Part shown: one piece after another, positions 1-8,121 of the stretch
Layout of the letters: each line of letters opens with the position of its first letter
Position numbering within the stretch: the stretch's first letter is position 1
Assembly (NCBI GenBank): GCA_963851245.1
Contig: CAWKOH010000010.1
Span: forward strand, 248,001-312,000
From: CAWKOH01 sp963851245
GTDB taxonomy: Bacteria > Actinomycetota > Acidimicrobiia > Acidimicrobiales > Palsa-688
Length of the DNA stretch: 64,000 nt
Direction of reading: 5' to 3'
Made by a program: the position numbers and the translations under genes
The notes under the pieces: generated by a model
What the model saw: the letters and a program-made list of their open reading frames with translations, nothing else
What the model was told of the DNA's origin: nothing
Database searches by the model: none

Positions 1-1
1 C

Positions 2-842
2 CACGAAGAAGGCCGCAAGGCGGGGGCCGACGTGTGGGTCCAGGTGACGTGCCGCCCGATCACGCAGTCCGTGTGGGTGATGGAGCCGACGTCCCTCTAT
101 GTGATCCCTGCCTTCTCGGACCTGGTCGCCACTCCGTACGAGCAGCGTCACTCCGTCTACGCCGATCGGGAGTGGCGCGCCAGGGTGTGGGGCCAGTTCG
201 ACAGTGGGAGGTTCGTCAACCCCAGATGGGAAACCTTCACCGTGAGCGAGTCGCCGACCCATCCGGAGATGATCGGCGTCTCGGTGGCCGAAATCGCCCG
301 CCACCGCGGCTGCACCCCCTTCGACGTCGTATGCGACGTGGGACTCGACGACGGACTCGAGACGAGGTTCACGGTGACCTTCGCCAACGACGAAGAGGAC
401 GGCGTCACCCTGCTCCTCCAGAGCGAGGGCTGCATCATGGGCCTCTCCGACGCCGGCGCCCATGTGGGGGCCATCTGTGACGCCGTGATGCCCACTGACT
501 TCCTGGCCAACTGGGTGCGCGATCGGCAGGTCCTGCCCCTCGAGACCGGCGTAAGAAAGCTCACGGGTGAGCTTGCCGACGTTCTGGGACTCGAGCCGCG
601 GCTACTTGCGGGCCGGCTTCCCGGGCGACGTCGTAGTCCTCGACATCGATGCTCTCTCGCCCGGGCCTATCCGGCGGGTGCGTGACATGCCTGCAGGCGG
701 CGACCGGCTGGTAGCCGACGAGCCAAGGGGCATCGACTGGGTGCTCGTCAATGGCACCGCGATCCGCGAGGAGGGCAAGCCCCTCGTCGACCAACTGAGC
801 CGCCTGCCCGGTGCCGTCCTGCGCAGCCGGTCGCAGGGGTGA
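2..842 (+). CDS. Amidohydrolase, N-acyl-D-amino-acid deacylase family (5' partial, frameshifted)
   Basis: This is the C-terminal part of a metal-dependent amidohydrolase of the D-aminoacylase type; the gene begins before the window and is already open in frame at base 2. The block GLSDAGAHVGAICDA (around 436-480) holds the conserved Ser-Asp-Ala-Gly-Ala-His segment that contributes a metal-site Asp in this family. The expected tail DRGYLRAGFPGDVVVLD is found only in the next frame, so the frame changes near base 596 (GAG, extra C, CGC GGC TAC). One extra base explains it. Without the shift the frame ends at 685 in nonsense sequence. The true stop at 840-842 overlaps the next start as TGATG, so the two genes are probably translationally coupled. 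Substrate is unknown. Confidence 0.8.
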
Positions 843-1549
843 TGGCGACCACCCTCGCCCTCGTCCATGGCGCCTACCACGGGGCCTGGTGCTGGAAGCA
901 CCTTGTGCCCGAGCTCGAGTCCCGGGGCCTGGAGGTGGTTGCTCCGGACCTACCTTGTGACGATCCCACCGCGGGAGTGGCTGAGTACGCGGCGACCGTC
1001 GAAGCCGAGATCGGCGATCGGGACGACGTCGTGCTGGTCGGTCATTCGCTTGGCTGCATGACGATCCCCCTCGTAGCCGCGCACCGTCCGATCCAGCGAA
1101 TGATCTTCCTGTGCTCGGTGCCGACCGGGCCGGCGCCGGCCCTCGACGGGCAGCTGGCCGGCATGGTGACGCCGGAGTTCCTCGCCGCCGCCCGCTTTCA
1201 CGACGGCGAGGGCCGGGAGGTCCTCACGAATCAGGCCGCCCGGCAGCTGTTCTTCGATGACTGCGAGGAATCCGTCGCCTGGTGGGCCGTGGCCATGTTG
1301 CGGCCGCAGTCACCCCGGCCGCTGGTCGAGCCCTCGCCGCTCGTCGACTGGCCGGACGTCCCGCAGACAGTGATCCTCACTCGCGACGACCGGGTGGTGC
1401 GGGCGTCGTGGGCCGAGCCCGCCGCTCGGCAACGCCTCGGCGGCCGGGACCCGGTGGTCCTGCCCGGGAGCCACTCACCCTTCCTGTCCCGGCCGGCGGT
1501 CCTGGCCGGCGTGCTGGCCGGGGTGGCGGCGGGCGAGCCCGTGACCTGA
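842..1549 (+). CDS. Alpha/beta hydrolase
   Basis: A compact alpha/beta hydrolase of about 235 residues. The N-terminal strand and oxyanion segment LVHGAYHGAW is followed by the nucleophile elbow GHSLG (Ser about residue 69). The late ILTRDDRVV and GSHSP segments supply the probable acid and the catalytic His. The layout resembles plant-type methylesterase/hydroxynitrile-lyase relatives (salicylate-binding-protein-2-like), which are common in actinobacteria. The ATG at 842 shares its A with the TGA of the preceding amidohydrolase; a GTG three bases upstream is the alternative. Its neighbour suggests a hydrolytic step in the same catabolic unit. Ester, amide or lactone substrates are all possible. 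Confidence 0.85.
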   Translation: MATTLALVHGAYHGAWCWKHLVPELESRGLEVVAPDLPCDDPTAGVAEYAATVEAEIGDRDDVVLVGHSLGCMTIPLVAAHRPIQRMIFLCSVPTGPAPALDGQLAGMVTPEFLAAARFHDGEGREVLTNQAARQLFFDDCEESVAWWAVAMLRPQSPRPLVEPSPLVDWPDVPQTVILTRDDRVVRASWAEPAARQRLGGRDPVVLPGSHSPFLSRPAVLAGVLAGVAAGEPVT

Positions 1550-1645
1550 GGGCCCGGCGAGGTCTCGCGCCCGCAGCGTGGGAAATGACCGCCGCCGGCC
1601 GTCCAACCCAATCGCCGGCGATGGGTCGACCACCCACCGCCCCAC

Positions 1646-2603
1646 TCACCCGGCGGTGACCGGCTCCAACTCTTCGGTCTCGGCGATCCGCATCTCCTCG
1701 AACCGCCGGCGAATATCCCCGTGGACCGATTCGTCGAGCGGGAGATACGGCGGCCGGGTCTGCCATCCGGGCTGACCCAGGATGCGCAATGCCGTCTTGA
1801 TGAATCGCACACTTCCGCCTGGCCATACATTCACGCTCGACAGCTGCATGAGCCGGCGATAGGAGTCGAAGGTGGAAGCCTGATCACCTCGAGCCACCCC
1901 TTCGATCACCGACGCGCAGAGCCTCGGGGCAATCGCCCCTTCGGTGGAGAGGAAACCCTGGGCGCCGAGGGCGAAGCCCGCCAGGGCATGCATCGGTCCG
2001 CCGACATGCACGTCCACACGATTATCGACCAATTCGGTGCACGCGGGTCAGATACCCGAGATCGTTGGTACTGACATTGATGCCAATGATGTGTGGGTAG
2101 TCGGGAAGGAGCCGTTCGAGAACATGGAGGGGGATCATGTAGCCCAGAAGGAAATGGGTCGACAGCACCGCCGGGATCGACATCTGTTCGAGGATCTTGC
2201 GGAAGAACGCCTCCAGCTCGGCGTCGGTCGGGCGGTTTCCGTGACTGCAGTCCAGGCAGTAGAGCTGCATGGCGTCGACGCCCACCGATTCGGCCACCCG
2301 GAGGATGGCCAGCGTCTCTTTGGCGTTGTGCGGCTCGACGCCCATGGCCCGCACCGGCGCCCGCCCGCTCATCGCCTCCTTGGCCACGGCGTAGAGGCGC
2401 TCCGTCTCCTCCAGCGTGAGCGAGAATCCCTCACCGGGTGATGAGCTGGCCAGGTACGTGCCGACGCCCGCCTGTCCGTAACGCTCGACGAGCAGGCGCA
2501 AGGCCTCCTCGTCGAGTCGCCCTTCGCCGTCGAACGGCGTCACTGTGCATACGAGCGTGCTCGGCGGTCTGCCTGTCCGCGTCGACGCGGTCGACGTGCT
2601 CAT
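1646..2603 (-). CDS. Dihydrodipicolinate synthase/N-acetylneuraminate lyase family protein (frameshifted, catalytic Lys absent)
   Basis: A DapA/NanA-type (beta/alpha)8 barrel of about 318 residues split in two frames: residues 1-190 read from 2603 to 2030, the rest (VDVHVGGPMHALAG onward) from 2029 to 1646. The break sits at about 2030 and fits one extra base. Start is ATG at 2603 behind GGGAGGAG; it overlaps the stop of the upstream gene as ATGA. The N-terminal hydroxyl loop reads SSSPGEG in place of GTTGE. At the Schiff-base position the family has GIK, here HIIGINVST, so the Lys is Asn. The Tyr of LYNVP is also missing (VLSTHF). Classical aldolase chemistry is therefore unlikely even if the frame is intact. 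It is not a lysine-biosynthesis DapA. Confidence 0.8.
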
Positions 2604-3493
2604 GGTGCTCCTCCCTGGTATGAGGGTTCTCTTCCCGAACCGGTGGCCTTTGATGCATTCGATATGGCCTCCCACACCCGCTGAGGCGTCAGGGGGAGGT
2701 CGATATGGCGCACGCCAAGGTACAAGAGGGCGTCGACCACCGCGTTCTGCACGGCGGGCGTGGCACCGATGGCGCCCCCCTGCCCGATCCCCTTGGCTCC
2801 GAGCGGGTTGCGGGGCGTCGGCGTCTCCATGGTGTGGACCTCGATCGCCGGCAGGTCGGCCGCGCTCGGCACCGCGTAGTCGGCGAGGTTCGAAGTGAGC
2901 GGGTTGCCGGCAGCCATGTCGATGATCCGCTCGAGCAGGGCGCACGCCTCGGGACGGCCCGCCCCGCGGTAGGCACCGACCGGTGTGGTCGTGGTGGCGA
3001 CGGCGACCGCCTCGCTGTCGATCTCCTTGATGCCGTACGGCCCTGGAAGCATGCGCAGCGTCGCCGAGGGGATCAGCGCCCCGATCATCGGGTAGCCGCC
3101 GGCGTCGGCGACAAGTCGGGCCCGGAGGCCGACGAAGCAGCCGTCCACGCGCAGCCCCAGCTCGGCGTACTGCACCTGGGCCCGTCCGTGGAACAGCGCC
3201 TGCATGCTCTCGGTCCGGGTGAACGCCGGCGACAGGACTCCACTCAGGTGGGCCCGGAGGGGGCGCAGCCCGAGGTCGGCGCCAGTCGCGACAGCTACGA
3301 CCCCGGGCGCGGCCAGAGCCCGCTCGGTCCGAATGGCCCCCAATCTGGCGCTCGCCACGGTGGAGCGGACGAAGGCGGCGTGAACCTGCCCGAAGCGCAG
3401 GTCGGGAAGGAACCGCGCCGCGCCCGTGAGCAGCGCCAGGTCCTCGTTACGCAAAACGGCCGTCCCCGGCCCAGCCCTCACCGCAGCGATCAT
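2600..3493 (-). CDS. Xanthine dehydrogenase-type molybdopterin subunit, internally deleted remnant
   Basis: Only 297 residues, against about 750-800 for intact large subunits. Three blocks remain in one frame: residues 1-91 match the N-terminal a/b hammerhead start (RFLPDLRFGQVHAAFVRS), residues 92-195 match a central block (ESMQALFHGRAQVQ ... AYRGAGRPEA), and residues 196-280 match the extreme C-terminus (GNPLTSNLADYAVP ... LPLTPQRVWEAI). About 175 and 280 residues appear to be lost at the two joins (near bases 3223 and 2908). The catalytic Glu of the usual GxGEGG motif is Gln here (GIGQGG, residue 238). A functional molybdenum hydroxylase is not credible, and no FAD or Fe-S subunit lies nearby. 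The stop overlaps the DapA-like start (ATGA). Confidence 0.8.
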   Translation of the reverse strand: MIAAVRAGPGTAVLRNEDLALLTGAARFLPDLRFGQVHAAFVRSTVASARLGAIRTERALAAPGVVAVATGADLGLRPLRAHLSGVLSPAFTRTESMQALFHGRAQVQYAELGLRVDGCFVGLRARLVADAGGYPMIGALIPSATLRMLPGPYGIKEIDSEAVAVATTTTPVGAYRGAGRPEACALLERIIDMAAGNPLTSNLADYAVPSAADLPAIEVHTMETPTPRNPLGAKGIGQGGAIGATPAVQNAVVDALLYLGVRHIDLPLTPQRVWEAISNASKATGSGREPSYQGGAP

Positions 3494-3645
3494 AGGGGAC
3501 CACCACGACGGCCGACCTGGTGGTCAAAAAGGGTCAGGCGGCGGTCTACGAGCGCCGAGGTCGCAGGCGCAGGTCACGGGCGCTCGGGTAGCGTTCCGGG
3601 GCAGGACTCGCAATCGCCCGCTTACCTGGCGAACTGGAGGAGACC

Positions 3646-4776
3646 ATGGCCCTCACCGCCCCTGAGCAGCAGGCCAGCCGGAGCTCGCGTGTTTACCACC
3701 TCATCTCGGCGGATAGTCACATCAACGAGCCCCCGGACCTCTGGACCTCGCGCATGCCCTCCCGCTTCGGGGATCGCACGCCGCGGATAGTGCGACTGGA
3801 GCAGGGCGATGCCTGGGTCTTCGACGGGGGCCCCGGTCCGATGCCATTCGGGCTGAACGCCTGCGCGGGCATGGATTTCACCATGCGCACTCCGTGGGTC
3901 CGCTACGACGATCTTCGCCGCGGTGGCTGGGACCCGACGGCCCGCCTGGCCGAGCTCGACCGCGACCAGGTCGACGCCGAGGTGCTGTATCCCACTCCTC
4001 GGTTGTCCCAGGCCATCGCCGCCCAACCCGATCCCGACCTCCACCTGGCGATGGTGCAGGCCTACAACGACTGGCTCTCGGAGTTCGTCGGGTACGACCC
4101 CTCCCGTCTGCGTGCCGCGTTCTACCTTCCTAACCGGGGCCTGGACCAGGCCCTGGCCGAAGTGGAACGCGTGGCCGACCGCCCCGGCACAGCCGGCTTC
4201 CTGCTCAACATGTATCCGGCCGGCACCGAACGCCCCGAGCCCGAGGACGACGCCCTGTGGGCCCGCCTGGTAGAACGACGGCTTCCGCTGAACATCCACG
4301 TCGGGCTGGTGCGCGGCATGCCCAACCAGATGAACACCCGCTTCCTGCCGGGCTCCAACCGCCACACAGCCATCACCGACCATCTCCTTGACCTGATCTT
4401 CACCGGCGTGCTCGAGCGCTTCCCCGATCTGCAGGTCGCTGCCGTCGAAGTCGACTGTGGCTGGGTCCCGTATTGGAAAGAGCAGATCGACGACAACTTC
4501 CGCCGGTTCCAGCACCTGCACGACCTGACCCTGTTTCCCACCGAGTACCTGGAACGACAGGTCCACTTCGTATACGTCACCGACACCTACGGGGTACAGA
4601 ACCGGTACCGGATCGGCGTGGAGCGGATGCTGTGGTCAACCGACTACCCCCATGCCAGCTCGTCGTGGCCCAACACGTGGTCCGCCGTACAGGCCTCCAT
4701 GTGCGGCGTACCGAGCGAGGAGCGCCAGCTGATCCTCTCCGGCAATGCCATGCGGCTCTACGGATTCGGATGCTAG
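3646..4776 (+). CDS. Amidohydrolase family 2 protein
   Basis: A 376-residue TIM-barrel metal-dependent hydrolase of the amidohydrolase-2 (ACMSD/gamma-resorcylate-decarboxylase-like) family. The N-terminal metal motif reads ISADSHINEP with Asp-x-His; NIHVG near residue 222 gives the central His and STDYPH near residue 334 the late Asp and His. The ATG is preceded by GGAGGAG at an ideal distance. Members decarboxylate or hydrolyse carboxylated aromatic and cyclic compounds using one divalent metal. A cysteine-dioxygenase-like cupin follows 34 bases downstream and an epoxide hydrolase after that, so this gene probably leads a short catabolic operon. It is one of four intact paralogues in the window. 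Exact substrate cannot be read from sequence. Confidence 0.88.
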   Translation: MALTAPEQQASRSSRVYHLISADSHINEPPDLWTSRMPSRFGDRTPRIVRLEQGDAWVFDGGPGPMPFGLNACAGMDFTMRTPWVRYDDLRRGGWDPTARLAELDRDQVDAEVLYPTPRLSQAIAAQPDPDLHLAMVQAYNDWLSEFVGYDPSRLRAAFYLPNRGLDQALAEVERVADRPGTAGFLLNMYPAGTERPEPEDDALWARLVERRLPLNIHVGLVRGMPNQMNTRFLPGSNRHTAITDHLLDLIFTGVLERFPDLQVAAVEVDCGWVPYWKEQIDDNFRRFQHLHDLTLFPTEYLERQVHFVYVTDTYGVQNRYRIGVERMLWSTDYPHASSSWPNTWSAVQASMCGVPSEERQLILSGNAMRLYGFGC

Positions 4777-4810
4777 AGAGAAACACAGGTACCGCAGGCC
4801 GAGCCGCCCG

Positions 4811-5374
4811 ATGAGGAAGGTACGCGAGTCCGCGCTGCGGCTGATAGAGCTGCTCGACGAGGTGGGCGACGACATATGCAGCCGGGAAAAGGAAATCACT
4901 TCGGTCATGCAGGATCTCCTGGCTGTTCCCGGCCTTGACGAGGTCAACGCCAACCCGACGTGGACCGAAGCGGCCCCAGGACGCGCTACCGCCGGTTGGC
5001 TGTACTACGACTGCGACGTGCGGATCGTCCGCGGCCGGATGCCGGCGGGCTTCACCCAGACACCTCACAACCACGGTAGCTGGAACATATTCGGCATCTA
5101 CCGCGGCGCCGTTCACTACCGCTCGTTCCGGCGCCTAGACGATCGCAGCCGTCCTTTCTTCTCCGACCTCGAGGTGGCGGAAGACCGGGTGATGGCCGAC
5201 GGTGAGGTCACCCTGCTCCCGGCTCCGCCGGACGATATTCACGCCGTCACCGCGCTGGCCCCCATGACAACTTCGCTGCTCGTCGCCCGAGGGCCCTTCG
5301 ACGCCGTACGGGAGCAGTATCTTCCCGAACGCCACGCTTATTACGAAGTACCGGCTGAGGAGGCAGCCAGGTAG
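4811..5374 (+). CDS. Cysteine dioxygenase-like cupin protein
   Basis: A 187-residue single-cupin protein. The segment TPHNHGSWNIFGIYRGAVHY contains the first metal-binding His pair (HNH), and DDIHAVTAL supplies the third His. This arrangement matches the cysteine-dioxygenase-like non-haem iron family, in which the cupin 1 Glu is not conserved. The first 70 residues form a helical N-terminal region as in that family. Start ATG 4811 was chosen because the cupin N-terminus begins here; upstream in-frame residues overlap the previous gene and look non-coding. Ribosome site is weak. Position after an amidohydrolase suggests oxidation or redox handling of a small thiol or ring-cleavage product. Substrate may not be cysteine. 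Confidence 0.8.
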   Translation: MRKVRESALRLIELLDEVGDDICSREKEITSVMQDLLAVPGLDEVNANPTWTEAAPGRATAGWLYYDCDVRIVRGRMPAGFTQTPHNHGSWNIFGIYRGAVHYRSFRRLDDRSRPFFSDLEVAEDRVMADGEVTLLPAPPDDIHAVTALAPMTTSLLVARGPFDAVREQYLPERHAYYEVPAEEAAR

Positions 5375-5429
5375 GAGGAGATGAGCACGCGGACCCCCAC
5401 GATGAAGCTTCGCAGCGGGTGAGGTCAGG

Positions 5430-5654
5430 ATGAGGCCCCCGCGTGAAGAGGAGTACCAGCGGGTTCTGGGCTTCCGGGCCTCGCTTTGGTCGCGTGCCGC
5501 GAAAGGCCCGGAGGAAGCGCAGGGGGCCGGTGGAAGTGGGCTCAAAGTGGTCCGTCATCCGATCGCCTGGGTGCGTTGGCGGATCGACCTCCATAGACGA
5601 GGTCCTTACGCTCCCGGCTTCGACGATTTCCTCGCCCAGCAGCGGCCCCGGTGA
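5430..5654 (+). CDS. Small hypothetical protein (74 aa)
   Basis: A short basic protein that I do not recognise. It has an Arg/Glu-rich start (MRPPREEEYQRVLGF), a central glycine stretch, and a C-terminal half (WVRWRIDLHRRGPYAPGFDDF) with composition typical of a real protein. Two facts support translation: GTGAGGTCAGG lies just before the ATG, and the stop codon overlaps the next start as GTGA, a common coupling arrangement. It would then be co-translated with the epoxide hydrolase. No signal peptide or membrane segment is visible. It could still be a chance open frame in high-GC DNA. Confidence 0.45.
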   Translation: MRPPREEEYQRVLGFRASLWSRAAKGPEEAQGAGGSGLKVVRHPIAWVRWRIDLHRRGPYAPGFDDFLAQQRPR

Positions 5655-6796
5655 ACATCCGCGATTTCACCATCTCGGTCGCCGAGGACGACCTGACAGA
5701 CCTCCGCAGGCGGCTGGCATCGACGAGGTGGCCGCCCTCGCAGCGCGGAGTCCGCTGGGAGCAGGGCACGGATGTCACCTGGCTCCGGAACCTTTGCGAT
5801 TACTGGTCTCGCGGATTCGACTGGCGCACTCAGGAGAGCTTCCTGAACACGTTCCCACACAAAATGGTGTCCGTCGATGGCCTCGACATCCACTGCATCG
5901 TGTCGCCCGGTCGAGGACCGAGGCCCCGCCCATTGGTTCTCACGCACGGCTGGCCCAGCACCTTCTTCGAGTTCTACAAGGTGATAGGGCCTCTGAGCGA
6001 TCCCGCTGCCTTCGGCGGCGATCCGTTGGACGCGTTCGATGTGATCGTTCCGTCGCTCCCGGGATACGGGTTTTCCCGGGCTCCAGCAGGCCCAGGGACC
6101 GGCATCGAGGAGATCGCGGACCTTTGGGTGCAGCTTGTGCAAGCGCTTGGCTACGCGCAGTTCTTCGCCCATGGTGGCGACTGGGGCGCGGCCGTGACCG
6201 GCGCGCTTGCGACCAGGCATCCCGAGCAGATGCTTGGTGTCCACCTGACGATGTTCAGCCCGCCGATCGATCCGGGCGCCCTCAAACCCGAGCACCGCGA
6301 GTGGTGGGACCATCTGCAGCGCTACCGTGACGAGGAGTGGGGTTACGTTCATCTGCAGCGCACCAAGCCACAGACCCCTGCCTTCGCGCTGACCGACTCG
6401 CCGGTCGGGTTGGCTGCCTGGATCCTGGAGAAGTGGTGGCGATGGAGCGACTGCGCCGGCGAGAACGGTGAGCGCGATCCGCTCCTGGTATACACCCGCG
6501 ACGAGCTACTCACGGTGACCTCGCTGTATTGGTTCACCGGAAGCATCGGTCCGTCGATGCGGCTCTACTACGAATCGTTCGGGCCGGGATCGACCTATCG
6601 GATTCCCACCCGCATCGAGGTGCCGACCGGTATCTCCATCTTCCGGGATCCCAACGCGCCACCCCGCGACCTCATCGAGCCCTGGTGCGATTTGAGGCAC
6701 TACGCCACCTTCGACCGGGGAGGGCACTTCCCCGCGTTGGAGAACCCCGATGCAGTGGTGAGCGAGCTGCGAACGTTCTGCAGGCCGCTGCGGTAG
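5651..6796 (+). CDS. Epoxide hydrolase (EHN domain, alpha/beta hydrolase)
   Basis: A 381-residue protein with the two-part architecture of microsomal-type epoxide hydrolases: an N-terminal EHN domain (residues 1-110, beginning IRDFTISVAEDDLTDLRRRL) and an alpha/beta hydrolase core. HGWP near residue 99 forms the oxyanion hole, GGDWGA puts the nucleophile at about Asp177, and GGHFPALE near the end carries the catalytic His. Such enzymes open epoxides to vicinal diols. The P450 that follows 54 bases downstream could make the epoxide, so the pair is a plausible oxidation-hydration unit. The GTG start overlaps the stop of the preceding small gene. Confidence 0.92.
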   Translation: MNIRDFTISVAEDDLTDLRRRLASTRWPPSQRGVRWEQGTDVTWLRNLCDYWSRGFDWRTQESFLNTFPHKMVSVDGLDIHCIVSPGRGPRPRPLVLTHGWPSTFFEFYKVIGPLSDPAAFGGDPLDAFDVIVPSLPGYGFSRAPAGPGTGIEEIADLWVQLVQALGYAQFFAHGGDWGAAVTGALATRHPEQMLGVHLTMFSPPIDPGALKPEHREWWDHLQRYRDEEWGYVHLQRTKPQTPAFALTDSPVGLAAWILEKWWRWSDCAGENGERDPLLVYTRDELLTVTSLYWFTGSIGPSMRLYYESFGPGSTYRIPTRIEVPTGISIFRDPNAPPRDLIEPWCDLRHYATFDRGGHFPALENPDAVVSELRTFCRPLR

Positions 6797-6850
6797 GAAT
6801 CGCTCCGCCCATCTCATGATCGTCAGCCCCGTACAGGAGGAAGTACCCGC

Positions 6851-8038
6851 ATGAGCATCCAGTTCGACCCGCACGATCCGAGCTTCGTCGACGACGGCGT
6901 CCCGTTCGAAATCCTCGCGCACATACGGACCGAAGCGCCCGTGTACAAGACGCCTCAGGGAAGTTGGTACCTCTCGCGCTACGCGGACATCGAGGGCGCG
7001 CTCAAGGACGTCGAGACCTTCCGCGCCGAACTGGGCCCTATCACGGGCATCGAAGGCGGCTTCGAGACCGTTCCGGCGGACGAGTGGTTCCTCAGCGAGA
7101 TCCCCGAGCCGCGCCATGGCCAGATCCGCCGCCTGTTCAACTCGGCGTTCGCGGCCCACAGGCTGCGGACTATCGAGCCTTACATCGTCGACGAGTGCAA
7201 CCGGCTGGTCGACAACATGCTCGGCGCTGAAGTCGCCGACCTCCACGACGACTACGCGGCCCGCATCCCGGCCATCGCCATGGCCCGGATCATGGGCCTC
7301 GGGCGGGACGCAGTTGACGAGTTTGTGAGGTGGTCGTGGGACGGCACATTGATGACCCGCCCATCCACGCCCGGGGTGCCCGATCAGGGCCCGTCAAGTC
7401 ACGTGTACTTCGCGGCGCGCCTGGCTGAGCAGCGCGCCCTACCCGAGCCCACGAGCCACGTCTTCAAGGTGCTCCTCCAGGCCGTGATCGAGGGCGAGCC
7501 CCTGACGGAAAGGGAGATCACCACCCAGCTCCACTTCATGATCCAGGCCGGTGTGCACACCACTCGCTCGCTGCTCACTCACCTGGTCAATCGCCTCCTG
7601 CACGACCCGGACCTGTTTCAGCAGCTCGCTGCCGACCGCTCACTCGTTCCGAACTTCGTGGAGGAGTCACTTCGCCACGACGCGCCGGTGCAGCGCACCA
7701 CCCGCCGGTGCATGAGTGAGGTCGACTACGCCGGCGTGCAGATGTGCCCAGGCGACTGGGTGGAGATGGGTATCGGCTCCGGCAACCTCGACGAGGCGGT
7801 CTACCCCGACGGTGACGCCTTTCGGCTCGACCGCGACGACCCCCGCCACCATCTCGGTTTTGGAGCCGGGTCCCATATCTGTCCCGGCGCCACGCTGGCC
7901 CGACTCGAAGGATCGACTGCGGTCACCGTGCTGCTCGACCGCGTGGCAGAGATGCGTCCCCTGGCTGGCGTGCGCTACCCACCGATACCGGGCAGTCTCG
8001 GACACCGGCCCATCCCGGCAGTGCTCGTGGCGCGCTAA
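6851..8038 (+). CDS. Cytochrome P450 (soluble class I)
   Basis: A 395-residue soluble bacterial P450. Haem ligand Cys is about residue 344 in FGAGSHICPGATLAR; the K-helix ExxR is ESLR. ACAGGAGGA lies before the ATG. The I-helix reads MIQAGVHTTR: the acid that normally precedes the oxygen-activating Thr is His here, unlike the other two P450s of this window (GNETT, GQETT). It needs an external ferredoxin and reductase; none is encoded here. Monooxygenation of a hydrophobic substrate is expected; with the upstream epoxide hydrolase this could be an alkene or aromatic ring. Confidence 0.93.
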   Translation: MSIQFDPHDPSFVDDGVPFEILAHIRTEAPVYKTPQGSWYLSRYADIEGALKDVETFRAELGPITGIEGGFETVPADEWFLSEIPEPRHGQIRRLFNSAFAAHRLRTIEPYIVDECNRLVDNMLGAEVADLHDDYAARIPAIAMARIMGLGRDAVDEFVRWSWDGTLMTRPSTPGVPDQGPSSHVYFAARLAEQRALPEPTSHVFKVLLQAVIEGEPLTEREITTQLHFMIQAGVHTTRSLLTHLVNRLLHDPDLFQQLAADRSLVPNFVEESLRHDAPVQRTTRRCMSEVDYAGVQMCPGDWVEMGIGSGNLDEAVYPDGDAFRLDRDDPRHHLGFGAGSHICPGATLARLEGSTAVTVLLDRVAEMRPLAGVRYPPIPGSLGHRPIPAVLVAR

Positions 8039-8121
8039 CGGGGCAGATGAGCGGTCCAAGCCGGTAGGCAATACCTTTCCTTGTCACCGGGAGGACGCCG
8101 TGGCTACCATCGGGATTCCTC

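Noticed and set aside
2705..3790. 361-codon plus-strand frame
   Set aside because: Antisense to the molybdenum-subunit remnant; no family features.
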